DNA of 46,293 bases, taken from an uncultured Lachnospiraceae bacterium. Lineage in GTDB: Bacteria > Bacillota > Clostridia > Lachnospirales > Lachnospiraceae. The translations under genes and the position numbers were made by a program. The stretch's first letter is position 1; each line of letters opens with the position of its first letter. The notes under the pieces were generated by a model. The model ran no database searches. It was given only the letters and a program-made list of their open reading frames with translations, and had not been told where the DNA came from. Location: contig CAMNTQ010000026.1 of assembly GCA_946558695.1 (NCBI GenBank), positions 1-46,293 on the forward strand. The letters run 5' to 3'. Shown piece by piece: positions 16,128-24,324 of the stretch.

Positions 16128-18713
16128 TTATCTCAAATATTTTTTTAATTTACGGGCAACAATCTGAATATCGATCGGTTTTGCCAGATGGTCATTCATA
16201 CCGCACTCCAGACACTTTTGAATGTCCTCCGAAAAAGCATCGGCTGTCATCGCAATAATAGGAATATCCGCATCCTCACGCTTTGATCTTCGTATAGCCC
16301 GGCAAGCTTCATATCCATCCATCACAGGCATTCTGACATCCATAATAATCGCATCGTAATATCCGGCAGGAGATTTTTCAAATTCTTCAACACATATTTT
16401 GCCATTTTCAGCCCAGTCCAATTCGATTTCAAGAATAGAAAACAGTTCCTTCGCGACTTCCCAGTTAAGCTCATTGTCCTCCGCCAGTAAAATATGCTTT
16501 CCCTTTAATTCTTTATCCGCCGTATGTTCCGTTTCTTCCTCCTCTTCACCAGACATTCCTGCAAATGTCTTAAGAGCATCAAACAAAACAGACTTAAACA
16601 GCGGTTTTGAAATAAATCTGGAAATCCCGATTTTTCTGGCTTCTTCTTCCATCTCACTAAAGCCGCAGGATGAAATCAGTAAAATCGGGCAATCATCCCC
16701 ATATTTCAAACGAATCACCTGCGCAATCTCAACCCCATTCATACCTGATAATTGCTGTCCCAAAAGAACCATATGATAATCATCATTCTGATGACTGCGT
16801 TCTGAGATCATTTCCATTGCGCGTTCAGCACTCAGGCACCACTCAGCATGGACACCAAGAAGTTTTAATGAATGGACTGCATTTACACATAACCGCTCAT
16901 CCTCATCAGCTACAAGCACATTCCAGGCCGGGAGGGCCGCATTGGACTCCCGCTCCTGTACCTTTTTAAAATCAAAGACTACGTGGAATTCGCTTCCTCT
17001 GTCCGGTTCGCTTATGACAGAGATCGTACCGCCCATAGCATCTACAATATACTTTGTAATTGCCATTCCAAGTCCGGATCCTTCCGTTTTCTGTACACGG
17101 GCGTTTTCCTCTCTGCTAAAGGAGTCAAACAACTTTTCCTGATATTCCTTTGACATGCCGATACCCGTATCTGACACCAAAAAGTGCGTGCGGACATAAG
17201 AGGTATCTTCCCGCAGCTTTTCCTGGTACACAGATACTTGGACAGTTCCGTTATCCGGCGTAAATTTGACTGAATTACCCAAAAGATTGATCAATACCTG
17301 ATTAAGCCTCACACTGTCACAATACACATTTTCCGCAAGTATTTCATAAGCAGCCGCGTTAAACTGCAGGTTTTTTTCCTTTACCTGGGGCTGTACAATA
17401 TTCACAATATTGTCCATGACCTCCCTTAATGAAACCGGCTCAACATTCAGCGTCATCTTACCGCTCTCAATCTTAGACATATCCAGCACGTCATTAATAA
17501 GACCCAGAAGATGATTACTGGATAACTCTATCTTATGCAGGCATTCCTGAACCTGGTCCTGATTATGTATATTAGCCTTAGCTATAGATGTCATACCGAT
17601 TATGGCATTCATAGGGGTACGTATGTCATGGCTCATGCTGGACAAAAAGTCCTGTTTTGCCGCATTAGCATATTCCGCTTCTTTCTGTGCTTTTTCAGCA
17701 GTTTTACGCGCTGTATCCATCTGCGCGTTTACACGCTTTAATTCGGCTACCTGCTTTTTGAATACTCCTAAATACTGGAAAAATATAAAAAGGAGCATGG
17801 CAATTACAGCAAAAGAAGCCGCGTAAACAATAACAAGCCAATGACTGCCCATATTCGAAATTTCCTGATCCAGCGCGTCAAAAGGAAGGACTGTCACCAG
17901 ATACCATTCACAATATGGAAGGTTAGTACAATACAAGTGGCGGCGCGACCCGTCGCTTTTCAATATGACAGAATAATCTTCACCTGCATTCATCGCAGCC
18001 GTCATCTGGCCAATATAGTAATCTGATTCCTCTTTCTGACCGTCAAAGATCCGGTAAAGCCTGTCAAAATAGTTCTCATTGCTGCCGCCCTGGTCCCGGA
18101 TCACATAACTTCCGTCCTTGCGTATGACATAAGAGTAGGCCAGCGAACTGTCTGACTCAAGAAAAAGAACCTCACCCATATGTTTAGAAGAAAGCCCTAC
18201 AACAACAGCCAGACTGTCACTTCCGTCAGACATAGGATATTCACATGGAACCCCGAACATAATTATATTGTTTCCGCTGCTGTCAACAGCAGAAGCCACT
18301 TTTCGTTCCCCGTTTTTTAAACTATCTAAAAAAGTGTCTGGGTGGTTCAGCTTCATAGAATCACCGTAAATCATTTCGATTTTGCCGTCAGGTGAGTATA
18401 AACCGGCACAGAGAAAGTGCCTTGCTCTTGCGCCGTATTCTATCTCTTCCTTAGAACCGTAGCTTAAATTTTCTTCATCTGCCGCGATATGCGCAATAGA
18501 TTCTGCCATAGTAAGGCGCAGAGCAATGATCGTTTCAAAATGCAAAGATACCTGCTTACTCATCTCAGACATATAAGCAGTACCTATATTCTTAATGGTA
18601 TTTCCGCTCATTTTGTTTACAGATATCCCCAAAAACAAAAAAATGCAAATATTTAAGCAAATGATCATTGCTATGCTGATCTTTAAAAAACGCGGCAAAG
18701 CTATGTTTTTCAT
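16128..18713 (-). CDS. hybrid sensor histidine kinase with extracellular sensor domain, element cargo
   Basis: A membrane receptor of 861 residues. TM1 (about 10-31) and TM2 (about 291-313) flank an extracellular dCache-like sensor. A coiled coil follows, then HisKA with His362 (SMSHDIRTPMNA) and HATPase (NLLGNSVKFTPDNG, SGLGMAITKY). Two receiver domains end the protein. The first is degenerate: VLLGQQLSGMNG has Gly652 where the phospho-acceptor Asp belongs. The second is intact (IIMDVRMPVMDG). There is no phosphotransfer or DNA-binding domain, so the output must go through another protein. It lies 114 bp downstream of the other element kinase and probably shares its transcript. Confidence 0.93.
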   Translation of the reverse strand: MKNIALPRFLKISIAMIICLNICIFLFLGISVNKMSGNTIKNIGTAYMSEMSKQVSLHFETIIALRLTMAESIAHIAADEENLSYGSKEEIEYGARARHFLCAGLYSPDGKIEMIYGDSMKLNHPDTFLDSLKNGERKVASAVDSSGNNIIMFGVPCEYPMSDGSDSLAVVVGLSSKHMGEVLFLESDSSLAYSYVIRKDGSYVIRDQGGSNENYFDRLYRIFDGQKEESDYYIGQMTAAMNAGEDYSVILKSDGSRRHLYCTNLPYCEWYLVTVLPFDALDQEISNMGSHWLVIVYAASFAVIAMLLFIFFQYLGVFKKQVAELKRVNAQMDTARKTAEKAQKEAEYANAAKQDFLSSMSHDIRTPMNAIIGMTSIAKANIHNQDQVQECLHKIELSSNHLLGLINDVLDMSKIESGKMTLNVEPVSLREVMDNIVNIVQPQVKEKNLQFNAAAYEILAENVYCDSVRLNQVLINLLGNSVKFTPDNGTVQVSVYQEKLREDTSYVRTHFLVSDTGIGMSKEYQEKLFDSFSREENARVQKTEGSGLGMAITKYIVDAMGGTISVISEPDRGSEFHVVFDFKKVQERESNAALPAWNVLVADEDERLCVNAVHSLKLLGVHAEWCLSAERAMEMISERSHQNDDYHMVLLGQQLSGMNGVEIAQVIRLKYGDDCPILLISSCGFSEMEEEARKIGISRFISKPLFKSVLFDALKTFAGMSGEEEEETEHTADKELKGKHILLAEDNELNWEVAKELFSILEIELDWAENGKICVEEFEKSPAGYYDAIIMDVRMPVMDGYEACRAIRRSKREDADIPIIAMTADAFSEDIQKCLECGMNDHLAKPIDIQIVARKLKKYLR

Positions 18714-18827
18714 GCTTTTTCAATCTCCATTCTCTAATTTTTGTTCCTGATACAGGTTAAAAGAATACATCATGTACAAGGGCGAGGGAGGAAACTGCCC
18801 TCATCCCTGATTTTCTCCATGCACCTG

Positions 18828-21398
18828 TCAACACCTCAGGCAGCTCATAACTTCGAACATTTTTCTGATATCCACCGGTTTCGCCAAATGCTCATTCATC
18901 CCGGCAGCCTTCGCCATTGCCACATCCTCGTCAAACGCGTTGGCTGACAGCGCTATGATCGGCACGTCTTTCGCATCAGCCCGGTCTAAACCGCGGATTA
19001 CGCGGGCGGCTTCATATCCGCTCATAACAGGCATCATCAAGTCCATAAGCACACAGTCAAACGCTCCCGTCTCAGATGCCGCGAACGCCTCTACAGCAGC
19101 CTTTCCATTGTTAGCGGATACAACTTCCGCTCCTGCATCCTTAAGCATAAACTCTACGATTTCACGGTTGATCTCGTTGTCCTCCACCAGAAGAACGCGC
19201 ATCCCGGAAACATTGCTCCGTAAATCCTTCTCCTCGTTTACAGGATCCATATGCCACGCTCCATCGACCCGGATAGACAAGGCGATCTGAACTATGCTCC
19301 CTTCGCCCAGCCGGCTTTCTATCTCCACTGTCCCTTCCATCTGTTCTACCAGTTTTTTAACAATAGACATACCAAGCCCAACACCGGCATAGTTGGTCCT
19401 CGCGCCTTGATTCTCCTGGGTAAACGGCTCAAAAATATGCTTTTTAAAGTCTTCCCCAATACCGATCCCGGTATCTTCAATCTCAAAACGATAATCTGCA
19501 GTCTCGTTTTGGCAGGCCGTTTCTTTTACCCGGACAAATACAGAACCATCGGGACGGTTATATTTAAGGGCATTGTCAATGACATTCATTAATATCTGCT
19601 TCAAATCAAGAGGATTTCCGATCAGTCTGTTATGCTGCAAGTCGGCCTCCTTAAGTACCAGCCGGATCCCCTTCTCTTTTGCCTGGGCTGACATGACTGC
19701 AAAACAGCTTTCTAAAATATCGTGAATATCAAAGGGTTCCTCCGCCGCTGCCGGCCTTCCGCTCTCCAGTTTGCTGACCTCCAGGACATGGTTTACCAAA
19801 GATAACAGATGTTCTGCCGATGCGCGGATCTTCTTCTGGCATTCCCTCTGCTGCTCAATATCTTCCTGACTTTTCTCCATAATAGCCAGCATGCCCAGAA
19901 TCCCGTTGATAGGCGTACGAAGATCATGAGACATACGGGAGAGGAATTCACTCTTTGCCGAATTGGCCCGCCTGACCTTCTCAAGCAGCTCCATAATGGC
20001 CTGCTCCTGCTTTCTCCTTGTCACCATAGTCTCTGTAATATCCTGATGGTATCCGTTCAGACAGACTCCCGGTTTCTTGAATGTTTTGTCCGGCACGCCG
20101 CCGCAGCGGACATAAATTTTTCCAAGCTCCGGGTGCTTCCAGGGATAGATCACCTCTGAGCGGCCGTTTTCCAATATCTCCCGCACCGCTTCCTGCACCA
20201 TATCCACATAGTCGGGCTCAATATTTTCAAACCAGTGCCGGTAGCACTCCTGCGGATCGATCTCATCCGGTACTCCAAGGAGGAGACGCATAGTCCGATC
20301 CGTATACATCCTCGGCTGACATCCCTCTTCCATCTCAATCGTCCAGATCCCGGTTCTGGCTCCTTCCAGAGTGTCCTCCAGGCTCTTCCTTGCCTGCTGC
20401 TTATATTCCTCTTCCTGCTCCACCACGGCATTGACATCCCGCAGAGCAAAAATAGCGCAATTTTCTTTCGCCGTCTTTTCTGTGGCAGAAAAATGGATCT
20501 CCAGATGTTTCAGTTTATCGGAGCTGTCTTTCGCCTGATGCCGGACATAGAACTTCTTCTTTTCCCTGAGCTGGGCAAGCACATAGCTTTCCTGCGTCAC
20601 CGCACGGATCCTCTCCTGATCGAGCGGGACTACATACCGGGAAATATACTGCTCCATAGCCGCCTGATAGCCTGCCTCCCAATCCATGCTCATCCATTCG
20701 CCGTCCCGGTATTTCTCGCATTTTCCTGTATCAAAGTTTACCTGATAGATCCCCAGATAATCCACACTGAGGGCCTGCAGTACACTATAGCTCCTTTTTT
20801 GAAGCTCACGGACCAGATTCCTCCGCTTCAGGGACGACACGATAAAATATGCCGCGGTCTGGAGCATGTTCGATGCGTATTCCAATGACTTCACAGGCGG
20901 ATTGTCAACACCGTAAAATCCAATAATCTTTTTTCCGTCATAGAGGGGAACCACTACAAGGGAGCGGATGTTCTGCTGTTTCAATATCTGATACTGAAGA
21001 GGGGCATCTTCCCGGACTTCTTCCAGATTCTCAATAGTGATATGTCTGCCGACACTAAAATTCCGATACCAGTTCTCGCACACGTTAGAGGGAACATTTT
21101 GAAGTTTCTCCCTTTCCGGCTTTACCCCATCGGCCACCCACTCATAAGTATTGTCGTCGCCGCCCTCATTATTCTTTTCAAATATATAAGTGCGTTCCCC
21201 ATCAAGAGTTCTTCCCAGATGCGCAAGCAGCACCTCAAGCGACTGGTCCGGCGTCTCCTCCAGCAAGGCGATGCGAAGCCCCTCATTAATGACACTCGCC
21301 ATATTCTGAACGTTCCTCATATCGACGGACTGCTCATGGTTTCCAGAAACCGTTTCATTCTGACTGTCCTGCCTAATAAATTCCCTCGTATCATCCAT
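18828..21398 (-). CDS. cytosolic GAF/PAS hybrid histidine kinase, element cargo
   Basis: About 856 residues with no membrane segment. Order: a GAF domain (about 20-185; SLVVVPLYDGKKIIGFYGVD), two PAS-like domains (one with DYLGIYQVNFDTGKCEKYR, one with ARTGIWTIEME), HisKA (RMSHDLRTPINGILGM), HATPase (NVIDNALKYNRPDGS, GVGLGMSIVKKL) and one intact receiver (VLMDLMMPVMSG). No output domain. The start at 21398 is chosen because GGAGG lies 8 nt upstream; in-frame starts at 21434 and at TTG 21479 have weaker sites. It is the first gene inside the right border of the element and runs in the same direction as the second kinase. Confidence 0.92.
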   Translation of the reverse strand: MDDTREFIRQDSQNETVSGNHEQSVDMRNVQNMASVINEGLRIALLEETPDQSLEVLLAHLGRTLDGERTYIFEKNNEGGDDNTYEWVADGVKPEREKLQNVPSNVCENWYRNFSVGRHITIENLEEVREDAPLQYQILKQQNIRSLVVVPLYDGKKIIGFYGVDNPPVKSLEYASNMLQTAAYFIVSSLKRRNLVRELQKRSYSVLQALSVDYLGIYQVNFDTGKCEKYRDGEWMSMDWEAGYQAAMEQYISRYVVPLDQERIRAVTQESYVLAQLREKKKFYVRHQAKDSSDKLKHLEIHFSATEKTAKENCAIFALRDVNAVVEQEEEYKQQARKSLEDTLEGARTGIWTIEMEEGCQPRMYTDRTMRLLLGVPDEIDPQECYRHWFENIEPDYVDMVQEAVREILENGRSEVIYPWKHPELGKIYVRCGGVPDKTFKKPGVCLNGYHQDITETMVTRRKQEQAIMELLEKVRRANSAKSEFLSRMSHDLRTPINGILGMLAIMEKSQEDIEQQRECQKKIRASAEHLLSLVNHVLEVSKLESGRPAAAEEPFDIHDILESCFAVMSAQAKEKGIRLVLKEADLQHNRLIGNPLDLKQILMNVIDNALKYNRPDGSVFVRVKETACQNETADYRFEIEDTGIGIGEDFKKHIFEPFTQENQGARTNYAGVGLGMSIVKKLVEQMEGTVEIESRLGEGSIVQIALSIRVDGAWHMDPVNEEKDLRSNVSGMRVLLVEDNEINREIVEFMLKDAGAEVVSANNGKAAVEAFAASETGAFDCVLMDLMMPVMSGYEAARVIRGLDRADAKDVPIIALSANAFDEDVAMAKAAGMNEHLAKPVDIRKMFEVMSCLRC

Positions 21399-21622
21399 AT
21401 ACCTGTCCTCCAATACAGACTTCTTTCCAGCCATAATCCACTTCACCTGTAAGTTCTGGCACAGAGAAAAATCCTCCAAAAAACTCTGACTTTCATCCTT
21501 TGTAATCCCGATCGCTTTCCCGCAAAAAACATTAACACTTGTGCCATGATACCATATACCCTACGGCACGTCAATATGCCGTCGCCTTTAGCTTCTGCAT
21601 ATTTTTCACCCTCCGTAGACAT

Positions 21623-21644
21623 CATATCAGAATGCCCTCTTGTC
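21623..21644 (-). other. attR element-side half-site
   Basis: Contains CATATCAGAATGCCC followed by TCTTGTC, next to the core TATTTA at 21645-21650. It mirrors 13964-13985. Confidence 0.85.
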
Positions 21645-21754
21645 TATTTAAAATGGATTGGCTTCTTATGTCCATCGTTATCTTATGCTTTATGGCAATG
21701 CTGTTATATACTCTTATCAATCTGCTTGAAAAATGGTGCCTGCGCCATTATTGA
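21645..21754 (+). pseudogene. ABC transporter permease, 3' part (separated tail)
   Basis: It encodes FKMDWLLMSIVILCFMAML...EKWCLRHY and then a stop, the standard C-terminal helix of SsuC/TauC-type permeases. It has no start of its own; the open frame upstream of 21645 is element DNA. It continues the reading frame broken at 13962, about 7.7 kb away. Confidence 0.93.
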
Positions 21755-21801
21755 TAAGAAAATCCCATAAACTTTACAGCCGCTTCTTTACGTAAGCAAA
21801 T

Positions 21802-21832
21802 AGGAGATGCATAGATCTTGCTACACATCTCC
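21802..21832 (-). terminator. hairpin after the SIS gene, copy A of a repeated terminator
   Basis: AGGAGATG...CATCTCCT with two inner mismatches, followed on the minus strand by TATTTGCTT, a weak T tract. About 44 bp closely match the terminator at 33114-33155. Confidence 0.55.
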
Positions 21833-21870
21833 TGTATACATATCCAAATAATACATTTTTTCATTAATGA

Positions 21871-22518
21871 TTACAGTATTCCTGAAGCTTCCTCCTTCCA
21901 GTAATGGCGTTCTATCATCTCGCAGAGCGCATGATATACCGGAAGATGATATTCCTGCACACGATAGGTTTCTTCGGCAGGTACTCTTATAGCAATGTCG
22001 CTGACTGCTGCCAGTTTTCCGCCGTCTTTCCCGGTCAGTACGATCACTCTCATTTTCTTTTGTTTCGCGACGATAGCAGCATTGATGATATTTTTAGAAT
22101 TTCCCGATGTACTGATCCCTAACAGCACATCCCCTTCTTTTCCCAGTCCATAGACCTGCTGCGCAAAGACAAACCATGGATTTACATCATTTAAGAACGC
22201 CGTTGAAAAAGCTGTCTGATTTACAAGGGAAATTGCGGGAAGCGCGCCCTGCAGGTTATCAGCAAATGTTTCGTCCGCTCCCTGTTTTATAAATTCATCT
22301 CTCAATGCCCAAGGCAGTTTTCTTTTCAGTGTAAATCCCTTTAACAGCTCTCCCGCTATATGTTCGCAGTCCGAAGCGCTTCCGCCATTTCCGCACAGCA
22401 AAAGTTTTCCCCCATGATCATAACAAGTAAGGATATCTTCATATGCTTTTATCATTTCCGGAACACTGTTTTTCAGATCCGGAAAGCTTTCTATTAGTTT
22501 TTTAAGTACTTTATCCAT
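21871..22518 (-). CDS. SIS-domain phosphosugar isomerase, GmhA-like
   Basis: 215 residues. The sugar-phosphate site is CGNGGSASDCEHIAGELLKGF and ISTSGNSKNI; the C-terminal helix TYRVQEYHLPVYHALCEMIE carries the Gln/His pair that GmhA (sedoheptulose-7-phosphate isomerase) uses, with zinc, for aldose-ketose conversion. LADNLQGALPAISL-type sequence is also present (FADNLQGALPAISLVN). GmhA normally serves heptose synthesis; here it is the last gene of a sugar importer operon, so a catabolic phosphosugar isomerase is more likely. The substrate is unknown. ATG 22518 is preferred to TTG 22524. It lies 11 bp after the permease gene. Confidence 0.9.
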   Translation of the reverse strand: MDKVLKKLIESFPDLKNSVPEMIKAYEDILTCYDHGGKLLLCGNGGSASDCEHIAGELLKGFTLKRKLPWALRDEFIKQGADETFADNLQGALPAISLVNQTAFSTAFLNDVNPWFVFAQQVYGLGKEGDVLLGISTSGNSKNIINAAIVAKQKKMRVIVLTGKDGGKLAAVSDIAIRVPAEETYRVQEYHLPVYHALCEMIERHYWKEEASGIL

Positions 22519-22529
22519 TTTCAATCCGC

Positions 22530-23360
22530 CTATCCTTTTACCGCTCCATCTGTTAATCCCGCGACTAACTGTTTCTGTACAGCCGCAAATATGACAAACA
22601 CCGGCAATGCCAGCAGAATAGAACTTGCCATCATACTTCCCCAGCTTGTCTCATATTGTCCCACATAGTCCATGATCCCTGTCGGAAGAGTCCTTTTGCT
22701 TTTATCTGTCATTATGATCAGTGAGAACAAAAATTCCTGCCATGACAGGAAGAAGACATATGCGCCTGCGGCTCCAATCCCGGGCCTTAACAACGGCAGT
22801 ACGACCCTGTAAAATGCCTGAAATTTCGATGCTCCGTCTACTCTTGCCGACTCCTCCAGTTCAACGGGTATTCCCTGTATAAAACCTTTTAAAAGCCAGA
22901 TTGCTACCGGAACCGTGTAAGCAAGATAACTGATGATAAGACCTGTGTAAGTATCGGTCAGATCAAGTCCGGATATGATCCGGTATACCGGAACTGATAT
23001 TGCCGCAAGGCAGATCATCTGGCTGAATAAAACCAGCATCAAAAACACCTTTCTGCCCGGAAAATGTGTCCTTGTAAATCCATACGCTCCCATAAGGGAT
23101 ATGATGATCGTCAGGAATGTTGTGATCACCGCAACGATCAGACTGTTTTTAAAATATGTACGAAATGCCTCATAGCTGACAGCCTGCCTGAAATTTTCCA
23201 AAGTCCAGCGTTTTGGTAGGAATGTCACCGGAAGGGCGAACTGCTGCGTCGTATCTTTAAATGATACGGAAAACATCTGGACCAACGGAAAACATACAAA
23301 AAACAGCAGAATAAAAAGTGACAGCAGCCAGCATATTTTTCCAATTCTTTTTTTACTCAT
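22530..23360 (-). CDS. carbohydrate ABC transporter permease (MalG type)
   Basis: 276 residues and six membrane helices. The EAA coupling loop is present (ELEESARVDGASKFQAFYRVVLP in the sequence, about residue 185-207). It forms the channel with the MalF-type permease, for a carbohydrate carried by the upstream lipoprotein. It ends ADGLTDGAVKG-like (AGLTDGAVKG), the usual MalG tail. 10-bp gap from malF-type gene. As in many Firmicute CUT1 systems, no ATPase is encoded here; a shared MsmK-like ATPase is expected elsewhere. Confidence 0.93.
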   Translation of the reverse strand: MSKKRIGKICWLLSLFILLFFVCFPLVQMFSVSFKDTTQQFALPVTFLPKRWTLENFRQAVSYEAFRTYFKNSLIVAVITTFLTIIISLMGAYGFTRTHFPGRKVFLMLVLFSQMICLAAISVPVYRIISGLDLTDTYTGLIISYLAYTVPVAIWLLKGFIQGIPVELEESARVDGASKFQAFYRVVLPLLRPGIGAAGAYVFFLSWQEFLFSLIIMTDKSKRTLPTGIMDYVGQYETSWGSMMASSILLALPVFVIFAAVQKQLVAGLTDGAVKG

Positions 23361-23370
23361 CTTACCGCCC

Positions 23371-24255
23371 CTATCTTTCCTTATTTGTCAGTTTCAGATA
23401 TATGACTGCCACGATCCCCACCAATACCATACTTATTACGGCAAGTCTTGAAGAAGCCCCCATGTTGGCATTTTTAAATGCCATTTCATATATATATGTA
23501 ACCGGGATATGAGTTTTATTCAAAGGCCCTCCCCCGGTCAGTACATATATGATCTCAAAATAATTAAAGGTCCATATTCCGGTAAGGAGCAATGTCGTTT
23601 TTATAATATCCGCCATGCCCGGCAGTGTAATGTAAAAAAATTTCTGAAACACATTCACCCCGTCCACAGCTCCGGCTTCATATAGTTCCTGAGGGATGCT
23701 CTGCAATCCTGCCATATACATCAAGGCTGAAAACCCGAACCCCTTCCAGACCGCAACCAAGATAGAAGCCCCCATTGCAAGCTGCGGCTCTCCCAGCCAG
23801 TCAACATACCTTTCTAATACGTTGATCCTCTGTAACGCGGCATTTAAAAACCCCAGCTGCGCATTATAGAAAAGCCTCCATATCATAGCTGCCACTGTCC
23901 CGGGGATGATCCACGGCACGATGATCAGCGCCTTAAAAAAAGAATGGGCGAAAAATTTCCGGTTCACTGTCAAAGCCGCCCAAAGCCCCACAAGAAACTG
24001 CAGAGACGTAACAAAGAATGTCCAGACAACCGCGTTTTTAAAGATCTGTATCGTTCCGGGATCCCTAAACAGTTTGATATATCCATCCGCTCCTGTAAAC
24101 TCCATCTTAAGACCTGTCAGATTATAATCATAAAACGACATGATCCCCTGATACACCATAGGGCCGAACAGTAAGACTATCATCAGGATGATCGTCGGGG
24201 CCGTAAAGACAATCCCAAGCAGAGGCGAATCATATCCTTTTTTCTTTTTGTTCAT
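23371..24255 (-). CDS. carbohydrate ABC transporter permease (MalF/UgpA type)
   Basis: 294 residues, six membrane helices. The coupling loop is ELYEAGAVDGVNVFQKFFYI. The N-terminus is a short basic cytosolic tail (MNKKKKGYDSP) followed by TM1, and the periplasmic-side loop has NLTGLKMEFTGADGY, a common CUT1 pattern. The start follows GGAG with 5-nt spacing. It is separated from the binding-protein gene by 69 bp that hold a strong hairpin, which would let the binding protein be made in excess. Confidence 0.93.
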   Translation of the reverse strand: MNKKKKGYDSPLLGIVFTAPTIILMIVLLFGPMVYQGIMSFYDYNLTGLKMEFTGADGYIKLFRDPGTIQIFKNAVVWTFFVTSLQFLVGLWAALTVNRKFFAHSFFKALIIVPWIIPGTVAAMIWRLFYNAQLGFLNAALQRINVLERYVDWLGEPQLAMGASILVAVWKGFGFSALMYMAGLQSIPQELYEAGAVDGVNVFQKFFYITLPGMADIIKTTLLLTGIWTFNYFEIIYVLTGGGPLNKTHIPVTYIYEMAFKNANMGASSRLAVISMVLVGIVAVIYLKLTNKER

Positions 24256-24283
24256 TTTTTCTCCTTTTTGACATTAAATTTAT

Positions 24284-24317
24284 AAAATGCTGCAGCACCC
24301 TTTTACTGCAGCATTTT
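24284..24317 (-). terminator. intra-operon hairpin between the binding-protein and permease genes
   Basis: A perfect 12-bp stem, AAAATGCTGCAG with CTGCAGCATTTT, followed by ATAAATTT on the minus strand. It is probably a partial terminator or mRNA 3'-end stabiliser, not a full stop. Confidence 0.75.
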
Positions 24318-24324
24318 AAAATTA

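Larger units (their letters stand above)
13958..21644. mobile_element. serine-recombinase integrative element (7,687 bp) inside the ABC permease gene
   Basis: The borders are defined three ways. First, the host gene is split and rejoins in frame if 13958-21644 is removed. Second, a 6-bp core TATTTA is present at both junctions (13958-13963 and 21645-21650). Third, the element ends are near-identical inverted half-sites (13964-13985 and 21623-21644). Contents, all minus strand: two hybrid histidine kinases, a terminator, a 54-residue protein and a large serine recombinase whose stop is 26 bp from the core. I see no relaxase, coupling protein, replication or phage structural gene, so transfer would need help from elsewhere. 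Confidence 0.93.

Noticed and set aside
13958-21644. Prophage or conjugative element
   Set aside because: No capsid, portal, terminase, lysis, relaxase, coupling or type IV secretion gene is present; every kilobase is explained by the recombinase pair and the two kinases.
21539-21754. A stand-alone 71-codon plus-strand gene
   Set aside because: Its first 35 codons are the element's right end and its last 35 codons are the permease tail; it is a junction frame.
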